From: Roseburia lenta
GTDB taxonomy: Bacteria > Bacillota > Clostridia > Lachnospirales > Lachnospiraceae
Direction: 5' to 3'
Assembly (NCBI RefSeq): GCF_014287435.1
Contig: NZ_JACOPG010000003.1
Coordinates: 124,001-188,000 of the forward strand
Length of the DNA: 64,000 bases
Shown: one piece after another, positions 17,997 to 28,292 of the stretch
Layout of the letters: every line of letters starts with the position of its first letter
Numbering within the stretch: position 1 is the stretch's first letter
Translations under genes and position numbers: made by a program
The notes under the pieces: generated by a model
Seen by the model: only the letters and a program-made list of their open reading frames with translations
The model's database searches: none
Told to the model about the DNA's origin: nothing

Positions 17997-19838
17997 ATGA
18001 AAGACAAGATTGCAAGAACTTTGATTTATCTGCTTCTGGGGCTGTTGGCCTGCCATATTAAGATGCTGGGATGCTATCCTTTTGTGGCAGTCATATTTGG
18101 GGCGTGTTATCTGAACGAGGAGAACAGGCGATTGTGTGTGCCGTTTTCCTATTTGTGGATGGTACTCTTTTTGCCGATCGCAGCCCTCTTTCGCTACGGC
18201 GTGACATTTTTAGTCTGGATGGTGGTACTTGCGATCTTCTGGCATATGCATATATTGGTGCGTCGCATGGGGCAGACAAGCCTTTTGGGCATGATCCTGG
18301 TGGCGATCACCTATGGCGGACGCGTGATGACGGCGACACAGACCATGACCTTTCCCTATGGGATCCTGCCAGTGCTGGAGGGGCTTTTGGTGGCTGGTGG
18401 AGCCTATTTTACCTGTCGGGGGATGGATCTTTTGGAGGAGGTCTGGCACAGTATGCAAAAAAAGACCGGTACCCGTGTCCTTCCCCTCCAGGCAAGAGAA
18501 TATTCCAGAGCCATGAGTGGGCTGGCACAGAGCATGGAGGCGCTGGTAAGACCGAAAGAAGGGGAAGCAGGCATGGGATTTGTCGCCATGCAGCAGGAGT
18601 TGCGGGGACGGATCTGCGGAGATTGTGGACGCTACGAGACATGTCTGGCACAGGGGAGTGCCATGTCACTTGCCATGGAGCAGTTGTTTGCCCAGGCAGA
18701 AAAAGGACAAAAGATCGATCCGGTCTTACAGGAGAAGATCGGGCGGCAGTGCGAGCGGGCGGAACCTTTGATCCGGGAAGCACTGGGAATCTTTGAGCGT
18801 ACCGAGTTAAATCTGGCATGGTATCGCCGCCTGTGTGAGCATAGGGAAATGATCGCCGGACAGATCGATGCCATGGCATATGTGATGGAAGACTGTATGG
18901 AGGCGGACAGGCTTTGCGATGACAAAGAACGCTGGCTTTTGGCAAAGATCCGTTTCCATTTGCGCGAGGTCGGGCTTAGGGTATGGAATCTGCATTTTTA
19001 CCGGCGGAAAAACGGAACCTGTCGGATCCTTATGGAACTGGCGGCGCGCGCCGGTGTCTGCATGACCAGCAAGGAGGTGCTGGCGATCATAGAGACCTGT
19101 ACCGGACAAACTCTTATGATGGTTGAACAGAACCGCAGTATTGTGGGGCGCGAGCGGGCAGACTATGTCTTTGTGACAAGACCGAAACTGGAGTGCACCT
19201 ATGGCGTTGCCAAGATGTTACAGCGGGGGCAGACGATCTCCGGGGACAGTTTCGGCACCAGACGCTTGGAGCAGGGAGTCTTTGTTATGGCACTATCCGA
19301 TGGGATGGGCAGCGGAAGACAGGCACACGAGGAGAGTGATACGGTCGTCAGCCTTTTTTTGCAGTTTGCCGAAGCCGGTTTTACCATAGATATGGCATTG
19401 CGCCTGATGAATGCGGCAATGATCTTTGGCGCGGAGGCAGAACGATTTTCGACGCTGGATGCCTGTCTGGTGGACGAATATACCGGGATCGTGGATTGTT
19501 ATAAGGTGGGGGCACATGTCTCCTTTGTGCGCCATAAAAGGCGGACGGAAGTGATCGAGGCGGACAGCCTGCCTATGGGAGCCAGTGCTTCCCTGGAGGC
19601 ACTGCCTTTTCGGTCCTATCTGGAAGCAGGGGACTATCTTGTACTCGTTACGGATGGTGTGTTAGAATATTTGCAGGTTGAGGACGCGGTAGAGATGCTG
19701 CGTCAGTTGATCGAAGAACTGGCAGATACAGATGCCGTGACATTTGCACGAAAGATCATAGAGCGTGTCCTGCTCTTTACCGGAGGGACAGCGGCGGATG
19801 ATATGACCGTGCTGGTCTTGAAGGCGTTGGAAAGGTAA
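17997..19838 (+). CDS. spoIIE: Stage II sporulation protein E phosphatase
   Basis: A PP2C-type serine phosphatase that dephosphorylates SpoIIAA and so activates the forespore sigma factor F, and localises to the polar septum. The 613-residue chain has an N-terminal membrane domain (about five or six hydrophobic segments in residues 8-150), a central region with several cysteines (ICGDCGRYETC), and a C-terminal phosphatase with LSDGMGSG, VDCYKVGAH and TDGVLEY plus ADDMTVLVLK. It is clearly shorter than the roughly 830-residue Bacillus protein, mainly in the membrane part, as is common in clostridia. TAGGAGG precedes the ATG. Confidence 0.94.
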   Translation: MKDKIARTLIYLLLGLLACHIKMLGCYPFVAVIFGACYLNEENRRLCVPFSYLWMVLFLPIAALFRYGVTFLVWMVVLAIFWHMHILVRRMGQTSLLGMILVAITYGGRVMTATQTMTFPYGILPVLEGLLVAGGAYFTCRGMDLLEEVWHSMQKKTGTRVLPLQAREYSRAMSGLAQSMEALVRPKEGEAGMGFVAMQQELRGRICGDCGRYETCLAQGSAMSLAMEQLFAQAEKGQKIDPVLQEKIGRQCERAEPLIREALGIFERTELNLAWYRRLCEHREMIAGQIDAMAYVMEDCMEADRLCDDKERWLLAKIRFHLREVGLRVWNLHFYRRKNGTCRILMELAARAGVCMTSKEVLAIIETCTGQTLMMVEQNRSIVGRERADYVFVTRPKLECTYGVAKMLQRGQTISGDSFGTRRLEQGVFVMALSDGMGSGRQAHEESDTVVSLFLQFAEAGFTIDMALRLMNAAMIFGAEAERFSTLDACLVDEYTGIVDCYKVGAHVSFVRHKRRTEVIEADSLPMGASASLEALPFRSYLEAGDYLVLVTDGVLEYLQVEDAVEMLRQLIEELADTDAVTFARKIIERVLLFTGGTAADDMTVLVLKALER

Positions 19839-19841
19839 GAA

Positions 19842-21269
19842 ATGCAGCAGGCAAAATGGGAAGAAAGTGTTTGCAGATTCATAGAGCAGGAAGACCTCAT
19901 ACATCCGGGTGACGGTGTCTTGGTCGGCGTGTCGGGTGGGGCAGATTCTGTGGCGCTCTTACGCTTTCTATGGCAGATGCGTGACCGTCTGGGGATCTGT
20001 CTGCGCTGTATTCATGTAGAACATGGCATCCGGGGACAGGAGAGCCTGTGGGATCAATATTTCGTAGAAGAACTGTGCCGGGATCTGGGAATAGAGGAGC
20101 GGACCATATCGGTCAAAGACCGCCTGCAGGATGCGGTTTTAGCGCAGACGGCTGTGGAGGAAGCAGCGCGGGAGGCGCGTTATGCGGTTCTTACGCAGGA
20201 AGCCGAGGCTTGGGAAAAAGAACTGGGGCACCCGGTGCGCATTGCCTTAGCCCATCATGCCGGAGACAACGGAGAGACCATGCTTTTTCATCTGGTGCGG
20301 GGTACGGGACTGGAGGGCATGCGGGGCATGCCGGTCAAAAGGGGACGTATCATCCGTCCTTTCCTATCCTCAAGCCGGGCACAAGTGGAAGCCTATCTGG
20401 CGGGTCTGGGGCAGTCCTACTGCCAGGACAGCACGAATACGGATATCCATTATGACAGGAACCGCCTGCGTCATCAGGTCATGCCGGAACTGCAAAAGAT
20501 CAATGCTCAGGCAGGCGATCATCTGGGCAGGGAAGCCTTATATCTGGGGCAGGTGGCAGATTATATCCGACAGGTGGCAAAAGACCTGCTTGCCCAGTCT
20601 AGGCAGGGAGATCTGCTCTTGGCAGAACCTTTGAAAGACCAGCCTTCCTTTTTGCGGTGTCAGGTCCTATACCTGTGGTTGGCGGCTTATGTAGCCGGTC
20701 TGCGGGACATCAGCACGGCACATTTGGAAGCCTTGGATCAACTCTTAGCGGCGCAGACGGGGCGCAGAGTGGAACTGCCTTATGGCTTGAGTGTTGCCCG
20801 CACATACGAAGGCTTGGAAATGCGATGTGGGGACAGTGGCCTTGAAAAAGAGGATCTTTGCCATACTTTTTCGGCGGAGGAGATCCAAGAAGGAATCCGT
20901 ATCCCTTTGCCGGAGACAGGAAAATATATAGAGGTATCGAGTTTTTCCTATGATCCCAAGATGGAAATTCCTAGAAAATTCTATACGAAATGGTTCGATT
21001 ATGATAAGATAAAGAATGCTATTCAATTACGCTATAGGCGTAAGGGAGACTATCTGACCGTGACGGCGTCCGGTGGTCGCAAGTCATTACAGGATTATTT
21101 TGTCAACGAAAAGGTATCCAGGTGGGAACGTGATCGGGTTCCGCTTTTATGCGATGGCGACCATGTGATCTGGGCGGTTGGTTATCGGATCAGTACGTAT
21201 TATAAAGTAGACGATCATACAAAAAGAATATTAAAAATACAGGTTTTGGAGGAAAATGAAAATGAGTGA
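19842..21269 (+). CDS. tilS: tRNA(Ile)-lysidine synthetase
   Basis: Converts cytidine 34 of the CAU-anticodon tRNA-Ile to lysidine so that it reads AUA. The 475-residue enzyme has the PP-loop VGVSGGADSVALL (residues 28-40), the HVEHGIRG segment, LAHHAGDNGETMLFHLVRGTGL and the C-terminal TilS domain (LRYRRKGDYL, GGRKSLQDYFVNEKV). It starts 3 nt after the spoIIE stop and runs into hpt, matching the Bacillus spoIIE-tilS-hpt-ftsH order. Confidence 0.95.
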   Translation: MQQAKWEESVCRFIEQEDLIHPGDGVLVGVSGGADSVALLRFLWQMRDRLGICLRCIHVEHGIRGQESLWDQYFVEELCRDLGIEERTISVKDRLQDAVLAQTAVEEAAREARYAVLTQEAEAWEKELGHPVRIALAHHAGDNGETMLFHLVRGTGLEGMRGMPVKRGRIIRPFLSSSRAQVEAYLAGLGQSYCQDSTNTDIHYDRNRLRHQVMPELQKINAQAGDHLGREALYLGQVADYIRQVAKDLLAQSRQGDLLLAEPLKDQPSFLRCQVLYLWLAAYVAGLRDISTAHLEALDQLLAAQTGRRVELPYGLSVARTYEGLEMRCGDSGLEKEDLCHTFSAEEIQEGIRIPLPETGKYIEVSSFSYDPKMEIPRKFYTKWFDYDKIKNAIQLRYRRKGDYLTVTASGGRKSLQDYFVNEKVSRWERDRVPLLCDGDHVIWAVGYRISTYYKVDDHTKRILKIQVLEENENE

Positions 21270-21783
21270 GACAATCAGAGAGATGATCCCTGAGGCGGAT
21301 CTGGCAGCAAGAATTGCAGAGTTAGGAGCGCAGATCAGCAAAGACTATGAAGGAGAGAGCGTATATGTGATCTGTATTCTGCGCGGCGCATCTTTCTTTG
21401 CCTGCGAACTGGCAAAAAGGATCACCGTTCCGGTAACGATCGATTTTATGACAACTTCCAGTTATGGTTCCGGTACCGTATCTACCGGTGAGGTCAAGAT
21501 CAAGAATGATGTCGAGATTCCGGTAGATGGACGCAATGTCCTGATCGTGGAGGATATCATCGACAGCGGCAACACTCTGCACTTTTTACAGGATGTATTT
21601 AAGGAGCGCAATGCCAAGAGCGTTCGTCTGTGCACCATGTTAGATAAGCCGGATCGCCGTGAGGTAGATGTGGACGTTGATTATGTCGGATTCACGATTC
21701 CGGATGAGTTTGTTGTAGGCTATGGTCTGGATTATGACCAGAAGTATCGTAATCTGCCATACATCGGGGTTGTAGAGTTATAA
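21262..21783 (+). CDS. hpt: Hypoxanthine phosphoribosyltransferase
   Basis: Purine salvage: hypoxanthine or guanine plus PRPP to IMP or GMP. The 173-residue chain has the PRPP loop VLIVEDIIDSGNT, the CILRGASFFACEL loop and the family's flexible FMTTSSYGSGT segment. The start at 21262 lies 9 nt after GGAGG; ATG 21256 is the alternative. It overlaps the tilS end and leads into ftsH. In Bacillus, HprT also contacts FtsH and TilS, agreeing with this conserved arrangement. Confidence 0.95.
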   Translation: MSETIREMIPEADLAARIAELGAQISKDYEGESVYVICILRGASFFACELAKRITVPVTIDFMTTSSYGSGTVSTGEVKIKNDVEIPVDGRNVLIVEDIIDSGNTLHFLQDVFKERNAKSVRLCTMLDKPDRREVDVDVDYVGFTIPDEFVVGYGLDYDQKYRNLPYIGVVEL

Positions 21784-21795
21784 AGGAGGCAATCA

Positions 21796-23655
21796 TTGAA
21801 AAAGAATAGAGTGGGTCTGGGCTTATATGTTGTGCTGATCCTGATCGTGGTATTTATTTGGTATTCCATTTCCAATCCACAGACGGCAACTTATACTTCC
21901 AGCCAGTTTGACAAGGCATTGGCAAAGGGCGAAGTGGCATCCGCAGTCATTCACCAGAATGAACAGGTGCCGACCGGATCGGTGACGATCACGACGACTG
22001 CCGGTGGGAAATTTACCGTCTATGTGTCTGATGTAGGCGAGTTGCAGGATACCCTGGATGAGGAAGGCGTTGACTACAGTTTAAATGATGTTCCCAACAG
22101 CGGCTTCATGGAGAGCCTGCTCCCAATGCTGATCGTTGTTGCGGTCGTATTTATCCTCTTTATGATGATGATGAATGCACAGGCACAGGTGGGTGGCGGA
22201 GCCAATACCAAGATGATGAATTTTGGCAAGAGCCGTGCTACGATGACAACGCAGGACAAGATGCCGGTGCGTTTTGCACAGGTAGCAGGTCTGAGAGAAG
22301 AAAAAGAAGAGTTAGAAGAGATCGTAGATTTTCTGAAAGATCCGGCAAAATACACCAAGGTGGGTGCCCGTATTCCTAAGGGACTGATCTTAGTCGGACC
22401 TCCGGGAACTGGTAAGACTTTGCTTGCCAAGGCAGTTGCCGGAGAGGCAGGCGTGCCGTTTTTCAGTATTTCGGGATCTGATTTTGTTGAAATGTTTGTA
22501 GGTGTCGGTGCATCCCGTGTGCGTGACCTTTTTGCAGAGGCAAAGAAGAATGCGCCTTGTATCGTCTTTATCGATGAGATCGATGCCGTGGCAAGACGAC
22601 GCGGAACCGGTATGGGCGGCGGACATGACGAGCGTGAGCAGACCTTGAACCAGATGCTGGTCGAGATGGATGGTTTTGGTGTCAACGAGGGTATTATCGT
22701 GATGGCAGCGACCAACCGTGTTGATATTCTGGATCCGGCGATCATGCGTCCGGGACGATTTGACCGCAAAGTCTTTGTTGGACGACCGGATGTTGGCGGA
22801 CGTGAGGAGATCCTGCATGTGCATGCCAAGAATAAGCCTTTGGGGGATGATGTGGATCTCAAGCAGATCGCACAGACGACCGCAGGCTTTACCGGAGCCG
22901 ATCTGGAAAATCTCTTAAATGAGGCGGCAATCTTAGCGGCAAAAGAGGGCAGAGTTTATATCTGCCAGAATGATATCAAGAGATCTTTTGTCAAAGTAGG
23001 TCTGGGTACGGAGAAAAAGAGCCGTATCATTTCCGAAAAAGAGAAGAAGATCACGGCATACCACGAGGCTGGACATGCCATTCTCTTCCATGTCCTCCCG
23101 GATGTCGGACCGGTCTATTCGGTATCCATCATTCCGACCGGACAGGGAGCAGCGGGTTATACTATGCCGCTGCCGGAAAAGGATGAAATGTTCAACACCA
23201 AGGGTAAGATGTTACAGGATATCATCGTTTCTCTGGGCGGTCGTGTGGCGGAGGAGATCATTTTTGACGACATCACGACAGGGGCATCTTCGGATATCAA
23301 GAAGGCGACCCAGACAGCCAAGGATATGGTCACCAAGTATGGTTTCTCCGCAGAAGTCGGACCGATCAACTACGATAATGATGAGGATGAAGTTTTTATC
23401 GGCAGGGACTTGGCACATACCAGAGGCTATGGTGAGCAGGTTGCATCGACCATTGATGGCGAAGTCAAGCGCATCATTCAGGAATGTTATGCCAAGGCAA
23501 CTGGACTGATCAAAGAGCATGAAGATGTTTTACACAAGTGTGCAGAACTCCTTCTGGAAAAAGAAAAGATCGGACGTGCAGAGTTTGAGGCTCTCTTTGG
23601 CGGTGATCCGATCCCGCAGCCGGAAGAAGAAGGCGTGGTTGTGGAAGGAATTTAA
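21796..23655 (+). CDS. ftsH: ATP-dependent zinc metalloprotease FtsH
   Basis: A membrane-anchored AAA+ protease that degrades membrane and regulatory proteins as a hexamer. Of 619 residues: transmembrane helices near 8-26 and 105-125 with an external domain between, Walker A GPPGTGKT near residue 200, Walker [10 protein letters not shown], second region of homology [20 protein letters not shown], and zinc motif HEAGH near residue 423. The start codon is TTG, supported by a perfect AAAGGAGG 6 nt upstream. Last gene of the conserved cluster. Confidence 0.97.
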   Translation: MKKNRVGLGLYVVLILIVVFIWYSISNPQTATYTSSQFDKALAKGEVASAVIHQNEQVPTGSVTITTTAGGKFTVYVSDVGELQDTLDEEGVDYSLNDVPNSGFMESLLPMLIVVAVVFILFMMMMNAQAQVGGGANTKMMNFGKSRATMTTQDKMPVRFAQVAGLREEKEELEEIVDFLKDPAKYTKVGARIPKGLILVGPPGTGKTLLAKAVAGEAGVPFFSISGSDFVEMFVGVGASRVRDLFAEAKKNAPCIVFIDEIDAVARRRGTGMGGGHDEREQTLNQMLVEMDGFGVNEGIIVMAATNRVDILDPAIMRPGRFDRKVFVGRPDVGGREEILHVHAKNKPLGDDVDLKQIAQTTAGFTGADLENLLNEAAILAAKEGRVYICQNDIKRSFVKVGLGTEKKSRIISEKEKKITAYHEAGHAILFHVLPDVGPVYSVSIIPTGQGAAGYTMPLPEKDEMFNTKGKMLQDIIVSLGGRVAEEIIFDDITTGASSDIKKATQTAKDMVTKYGFSAEVGPINYDNDEDEVFIGRDLAHTRGYGEQVASTIDGEVKRIIQECYAKATGLIKEHEDVLHKCAELLLEKEKIGRAEFEALFGGDPIPQPEEEGVVVEGI

Positions 23656-23843
23656 GTTGGGAAAAGGGCTTATGATTGTTATTTGAAAGACATTTTTGTA
23701 CATGTTGCACAAAAACATCTATGCAAAATTAGTAACTTTGTGAACACTTATGGGTGGACGCATTATATAATAACAATCGTAAAAACCCCCCAATACATTA
23801 TATAAATATTTTTGCTAACCCCATAGTAAAAATACCTTCTCCT
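23656..23843 (+). other. Intergenic region before the amylase, possible small transcript
   Basis: No protein-coding frame is evident. TATAAT at 23766-23771 with TTGTGA 22 bp upstream (23738-23743) is a weak promoter candidate. From there to the terminator at 23844-23874 would be a transcript of about 97 nt with C-rich stretches (a C6 run, CCCC and CTTCTCC), the sort of sequence that pairs with Shine-Dalgarno sites. This is speculative. Confidence 0.25.
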
Positions 23844-23874
23844 AAAAAGACAGCGTTCGATAGCTGTCTTTTTT
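23844..23874 (+). terminator. Terminator between ftsH and the amylase gene
   Basis: AAAAAGACAGC (23844-23854), 8-nt loop, GCTGTCTTTTT (23863-23873). It sits 190 bp after ftsH, so it may end a separate short transcript as well. Confidence 0.88.
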
Positions 23875-23988
23875 ACTTTCTATTTTATTTTTTCTGTATT
23901 TGAGAAAAATCTACAAAAATCCCTAGAAAAGACAAGATAAACTGAGTATGATAAAAGAAGATAACATGCGAGATAAGAGGATAAGAGT

Positions 23989-26025
23989 ATGAATACAGAA
24001 GCAATTTACAGCGATGAGACAGGACAGTATGTGGTCCCTATGGAGGCAAATCCGGGCGACCGGGTCACCATTCGTCTGCGTGTCGCACATGGGCATGCAA
24101 GGGAGATCTATCTGCTGGCGCAGGATACGCATTACCTGATGCGCCCGGCACAGGCAGGCGAGCGTTTTGATTACTATGAGACACAGGTGCAGTTGGGAGA
24201 CCAGTCATTTTCCTATTGTTTTTCAATTCGGGAGAATGAGCAGGAGCAATGCTATTTTGATAAATACGGCGTGAGTCAGGAGATCCGACCGGAGTATGCC
24301 TTTCGCATCCTGCCGGGCTTTGCGACGCCGGATTGGGCAAAGGGCGCTATCATGTATCAGATCCTGGTCGACCGTTTTGCCAACGGAGATCCGACCAATG
24401 ATGTGCTGGACAATGAGTACCATTACATTAAGACTATGAGCCGACAGATCAAGGATTGGAACCAGCTGCCAAATGCCGATTTTGGTGTGGCTGAGTTCTA
24501 TGGCGGAGATCTGGAAGGGGTGCGGCAGAAATTATACTATCTGAAAAGTCTGGGAGTAGAGGTTATCTACTTCAACCCGTTGTTTGTCTCTCCTTCCAAC
24601 CACAAATATGATATTGCAGATTATGACCATATCGATCCCCATTATGGCAAGATTGTCTTAGACCAAGGGCAGACCCTGCCGGAAGGTGCAAGGGACAATG
24701 CCGGGGCAAGTCGTTTTATCAATCGTGTGACGGCAAAGGAAAATCTGGAGGCCTCCAATCAGTTCTTTGCGGATTTTATCGCAGAGGCACATGCCAGAGG
24801 CATCCGTGTGATTCTGGATGGTGTCTTTAATCATTGTGGTTCCTTTAATAAATGGCTGAATCGGGAAAAGATCTATCGCCCTGACAAGGGCTATGCACCG
24901 GGAGCCTATGAAGCAGCAGACAGCCCATATCACGATTATTTTCATTTTTATGATGAAAACCAGTGGCCGGATAATGGTACTTACGAAGGCTGGTGGGGGC
25001 ATGATACACTGCCGAAACTCAATTACGAGGGCTCGGAGGATCTCTACCGCTATATCTTGGAGATCGGGAAAAAATGGGTTTCTCCGCCTTATAATGCGGA
25101 TGGCTGGCGTCTGGATGTGGCGGCAGACTTAGGGCACAGTCCGGAATTTAACCATCAGTTCTGGCGGGATTTCCGCAAGGCTGTCAAAGAAGCAAACCCG
25201 GATGCCATCATTTTGGCAGAGCATTATGGGGATGCGTCTTCCTGGTTACGGGGCGATGCCTGGGATACGGTCATGAATTATGATGCTTTTATGGAGCCGA
25301 TCTCTTATTTTGTGACTGGAATGGAGAAACACAGTGATGCCTATGAGCCGGGAGCACAAGGCGACAGTGAGCGGTTTGAAAATGCCATGCGTTATTATAT
25401 GACCAAATTTACAGGTTCCTCTCTTTATACAGCCATGAACCAGTTGTCAAATCACGACCATTCTCGCTTTTTGACCAGAACCAATCATAAGGTGGGCAGA
25501 GCCTCTGCGCTGGGGGTGGCGGCAGCCTCCGAGGATATCAATATACCGCTTTATAAGGTGGCAGTCCTGATGCAGATGACCTGGCCTGGAGCACCGACCT
25601 TATACTATGGGGACGAGGCGGGTGTGTGTGGCTTTACCGACCCGGATAACCGTCGTACCTATCCGTGGGGAAAGGCGGATTATCCTCTGGTTGATTATCA
25701 TCGGGATATGATCATGGTGCATAGGTGCAGCAGTGCCTTGCGGCGCGGCTCCTTTAAATTCTTAAAGCGGATGAAGAACTTTATCTCCTATGGACGTTTT
25801 AACGAGCAGGAACGCTATGTGGTGGCTGTCAATGTAGGCGCGGAGACCCTAGAGGCAGATGTACCGGTCTATCTGGCTGAGGTGGCAGATGGTTTTATGG
25901 TACAGGCGATGCTCACCAACGAAAAAGGATATTCGATCATGCCAACCAAGTATGCGGTTAAGGATGGTATGATGCATGTTGCCCTTGCGGCATATAGCGG
26001 TATGGTATTTAAGCAGGAGATATAG
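23989..26025 (+). CDS. GH13 alpha-amylase family enzyme (neopullulanase-like)
   Basis: A 678-residue glycoside hydrolase without signal peptide, hence cytoplasmic. An N-terminal CBM34-like beta domain (about 1-120) precedes the barrel; catalytic motifs are DGVFNHCG (region I), GWRLDVAADL with the nucleophile aspartate, ILAEHYGDA with the acid/base glutamate, and LSNHDHSRF with the third acidic residue. WAKGAIMYQILVDRF is typical of maltogenic amylase/neopullulanase enzymes acting on maltodextrins and cyclodextrins. A weak GAGG ribosome site precedes the ATG. Its last codons form the left copy of the 29-bp repeat bounding the restriction island. Confidence 0.9.
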   Translation: MNTEAIYSDETGQYVVPMEANPGDRVTIRLRVAHGHAREIYLLAQDTHYLMRPAQAGERFDYYETQVQLGDQSFSYCFSIRENEQEQCYFDKYGVSQEIRPEYAFRILPGFATPDWAKGAIMYQILVDRFANGDPTNDVLDNEYHYIKTMSRQIKDWNQLPNADFGVAEFYGGDLEGVRQKLYYLKSLGVEVIYFNPLFVSPSNHKYDIADYDHIDPHYGKIVLDQGQTLPEGARDNAGASRFINRVTAKENLEASNQFFADFIAEAHARGIRVILDGVFNHCGSFNKWLNREKIYRPDKGYAPGAYEAADSPYHDYFHFYDENQWPDNGTYEGWWGHDTLPKLNYEGSEDLYRYILEIGKKWVSPPYNADGWRLDVAADLGHSPEFNHQFWRDFRKAVKEANPDAIILAEHYGDASSWLRGDAWDTVMNYDAFMEPISYFVTGMEKHSDAYEPGAQGDSERFENAMRYYMTKFTGSSLYTAMNQLSNHDHSRFLTRTNHKVGRASALGVAAASEDINIPLYKVAVLMQMTWPGAPTLYYGDEAGVCGFTDPDNRRTYPWGKADYPLVDYHRDMIMVHRCSSALRRGSFKFLKRMKNFISYGRFNEQERYVVAVNVGAETLEADVPVYLAEVADGFMVQAMLTNEKGYSIMPTKYAVKDGMMHVALAAYSGMVFKQEI

Positions 26026-26040
26026 AGAAGATCAGAGGTG
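26012..26040 (+). repeat. Left 29-bp direct repeat of the island
   Basis: 29 bp beginning AGCAGGAGATATAG and ending AGATCAGAGGTG, matched at 34255-34283 with a single difference (T/C at the amylase stop codon). The left copy contains the last codons and stop of the amylase gene. Confidence 0.85.
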
Positions 26041-26055
26041 CTGAGGAGGATAAAA

Positions 26056-27651
26056 ATGGCGGAAAACAAGGATTTATTACAGGTATTATGGAGTGGAGCA
26101 GATGTGCTTCGTGGCAAGATGGATGCCAACGAATACAAAACATATTTACTGGGATTGGTTTTTTATAAGTATTTATCAGATTCATATCTGGCAAAAGTAT
26201 ATGATTTGTTGAATGACGAATCCCCGGATGATCTGCGAGAGGCGCAGAAACAGTATGAAGACGTTATGAAAACGGATGATGCAGAAGATTTGCTTCAAGA
26301 GTTAAGGACTTCTATGCATTACACCCTGGAACCTGATATGACATATGTGAGCATGTTAAATATGGTCAATAACAATGCTTTTAACAGAGAAAAATTACAG
26401 GCCGCTTTTAATCGCATTCAGGAATCGGATGAATTATTTAATGGGCTGTTTGCAGATGTAGATTTGTATTCTAACAGACTTGGAACTGGAGACCAGAAGC
26501 AGAGTGCTACGATAGCAGAGGTGATAAGGGTGCTTGACGGTGCTGATTTAATTCATGCGAAAGGTGATGTGCTTGGAAATGCCTATGAGTATCTAATAGG
26601 CCAGTTCGCATCTGAGACGGGAAAGAAGGCGGGAGAGTTCTACACACCTCATGGACCGGCACAGATCCTTTGTAGAATTGCTATGACAGGTTTAGAAGAT
26701 AAAAAAGGATTGCAGGTATATGACCCATGTATGGGGTCAGGATCATTGATGCTTAGTTGCAGAAATTATTCCAGTGAACCGGATTATATCAAGTATTATG
26801 GTCAGGAACTTATGCCATCAACATATAATTTGGCGAGAATGAATATGTTCCTTCATGGCGTGCTACCAGAGAATCAGCATTTAAGAAATGGTGATACATT
26901 GGATGCTGATTGGCCAACTGACGAAGAAACGGAATTTGACGTAGTTGTAATGAATCCTCCATATTCAGCGCATTGGTCAGCCGCTGAGGGCTTTAAGCAG
27001 GATGAAAGATTTATGGATTATGGTGGTAAACTCGCACCGAAGTCAAAAGCAGATTATGCATTTTTGCTTCATGGTTTCTATCACCTGAAGCAAAATGGAA
27101 CGATGGCGATTGTCTTGCCACATGGTGTTTTGTTTCGAGGGGCTGCCGAGGGGTGTATTCGAGAGACGTTGCTAAAGAATGGGGCAATCTATGCAGTTAT
27201 TGGTTTGCCATCAAATATGTTTTACAATACATCAATTCCAACATGTATTATTGTCCTAAAGAAACATAGAGAGGGTAGGGATGTGCTTTTCATTGATGCA
27301 TCTAATCTTTTTGAGAAGGAAAAGAAGCAGAATGTGATGAATGAGGAACACATCAATAAGGTTTTAGAATTCTATAGTGATAGAAAAACAGTTGAAAAGC
27401 AGACATATCTGGCTTCCTATGAAGACATAAAGGCAAATGATTTTAACCTCAACATTCCGAGATATGTGGATACAAGTGAGGAAGAGGAAGAAATCGATTT
27501 AAAGGCACTTACGGAGAGAATAAAGGAAACCAACCAGTCCATTAAAGAATGCAACGAGACTATGATTTCAATGCTTGGTGACCTTACGTTTAACTCCTCA
27601 GAAACAGAAGAGGCAGTGAAAGAGTTTATCAAGATATTTGAGGAGGTGTAA
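26056..27651 (+). CDS. hsdM: Type I restriction-modification DNA methyltransferase subunit
   Basis: The adenine-N6 methylase subunit; M2S modifies and R2M2S restricts. Of 531 residues: an N-terminal helical HsdM_N domain (DVLRGKMDANEYKTYLLGL), GEFYTPHGPAQILCRI, SAM motif DPCMGSGSLML, catalytic NPPY near residue 300 in VVMNPPYSAHW, and a C-terminal helical tail interacting with HsdS. GAGGAGG precedes ATG 26056; the upstream TTG in frame is not used. hsdS follows after 2 nt. Confidence 0.95.
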   Translation: MAENKDLLQVLWSGADVLRGKMDANEYKTYLLGLVFYKYLSDSYLAKVYDLLNDESPDDLREAQKQYEDVMKTDDAEDLLQELRTSMHYTLEPDMTYVSMLNMVNNNAFNREKLQAAFNRIQESDELFNGLFADVDLYSNRLGTGDQKQSATIAEVIRVLDGADLIHAKGDVLGNAYEYLIGQFASETGKKAGEFYTPHGPAQILCRIAMTGLEDKKGLQVYDPCMGSGSLMLSCRNYSSEPDYIKYYGQELMPSTYNLARMNMFLHGVLPENQHLRNGDTLDADWPTDEETEFDVVVMNPPYSAHWSAAEGFKQDERFMDYGGKLAPKSKADYAFLLHGFYHLKQNGTMAIVLPHGVLFRGAAEGCIRETLLKNGAIYAVIGLPSNMFYNTSIPTCIIVLKKHREGRDVLFIDASNLFEKEKKQNVMNEEHINKVLEFYSDRKTVEKQTYLASYEDIKANDFNLNIPRYVDTSEEEEEIDLKALTERIKETNQSIKECNETMISMLGDLTFNSSETEEAVKEFIKIFEEV

Positions 27652-27653
27652 GA

Positions 27654-28277
27654 ATGGGGAATACACCAAATATAAGATTTAAGGGTTTTACTGATGATTG
27701 GGAACAGCCTAAGTTAGAAGATATTGCGGAAAGAGTGACGCGTAAGAACCAAGATTATGTATCAGAATTACCGCTTACTATATCAGCACAATATGGACTC
27801 ATTGATCAAAATGAGTTCTTTGATAAGCGCGTGGCCAGCAAAGATGTCAGTGGATATTATCTGATTTACAATGGGGAGTTTGCATATAATAAAAGCACAT
27901 CAAATGATGCACCTTGGGGTGCAATTAAGCGTCTTGATAGATATGAAAACGGTGTATTATCAACACTTTACATTGTTTTTAAGATAAAAGATGAAGATGT
28001 AACAAGTTCTGATTTTATTGCAACATATTATGACACAAGCAACTGGCACAAAGACATTCAGGCTATTGCGGCAGAAGGTGCAAGAAATCATGGACTTTTA
28101 AATATTGCTCCAACAGATTTCTTCAAAACAGAGTTGATGTTGCCGCAAGATATTAAAGAACAGCAGAAGATTGGAGACTATTTTAGATCATTAGATAATC
28201 TTATCACCCTTCATCAGCGTAAGTATTATGAATTGAAAATCTTAAAAAAATATATGATAAAAAATATGTTTGCATAG
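27654..28277 (+). CDS. hsdS: Half-size type I specificity subunit
   Basis: A 207-residue HsdS with a single target-recognition domain, beginning IRFKGFTDDWEQPKLEDI, and one conserved coiled-coil region (EQQKIGDYFRSLDNLITLHQRK) followed by the tail YYELKILKKYMIKNMFA. Normal HsdS has two TRDs in about 400 residues. Half-length forms can work as dimers recognising palindromic bipartite sites (family knowledge). The codons for ITLHQRK coincide with repeat copy A, so recombination there would replace the last 17 residues. It lies between hsdM and hsdR with 2- and 15-bp gaps. Confidence 0.88.
   Translation: MGNTPNIRFKGFTDDWEQPKLEDIAERVTRKNQDYVSELPLTISAQYGLIDQNEFFDKRVASKDVSGYYLIYNGEFAYNKSTSNDAPWGAIKRLDRYENGVLSTLYIVFKIKDEDVTSSDFIATYYDTSNWHKDIQAIAAEGARNHGLLNIAPTDFFKTELMLPQDIKEQQKIGDYFRSLDNLITLHQRKYYELKILKKYMIKNMFA
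28203..28223 (+). repeat. Recombination-site repeat copy A (in hsdS)
   Basis: 21 bp from ATCACCC to GCGTAAG, identical to the inverted copy B at 33497-33517. It encodes ITLHQRK near the end of hsdS. Copy C (32519-32534) shares its last 16 bp in the same orientation. Confidence 0.85.
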
Positions 28278-28292
28278 AAAGGAGAAGCGACT

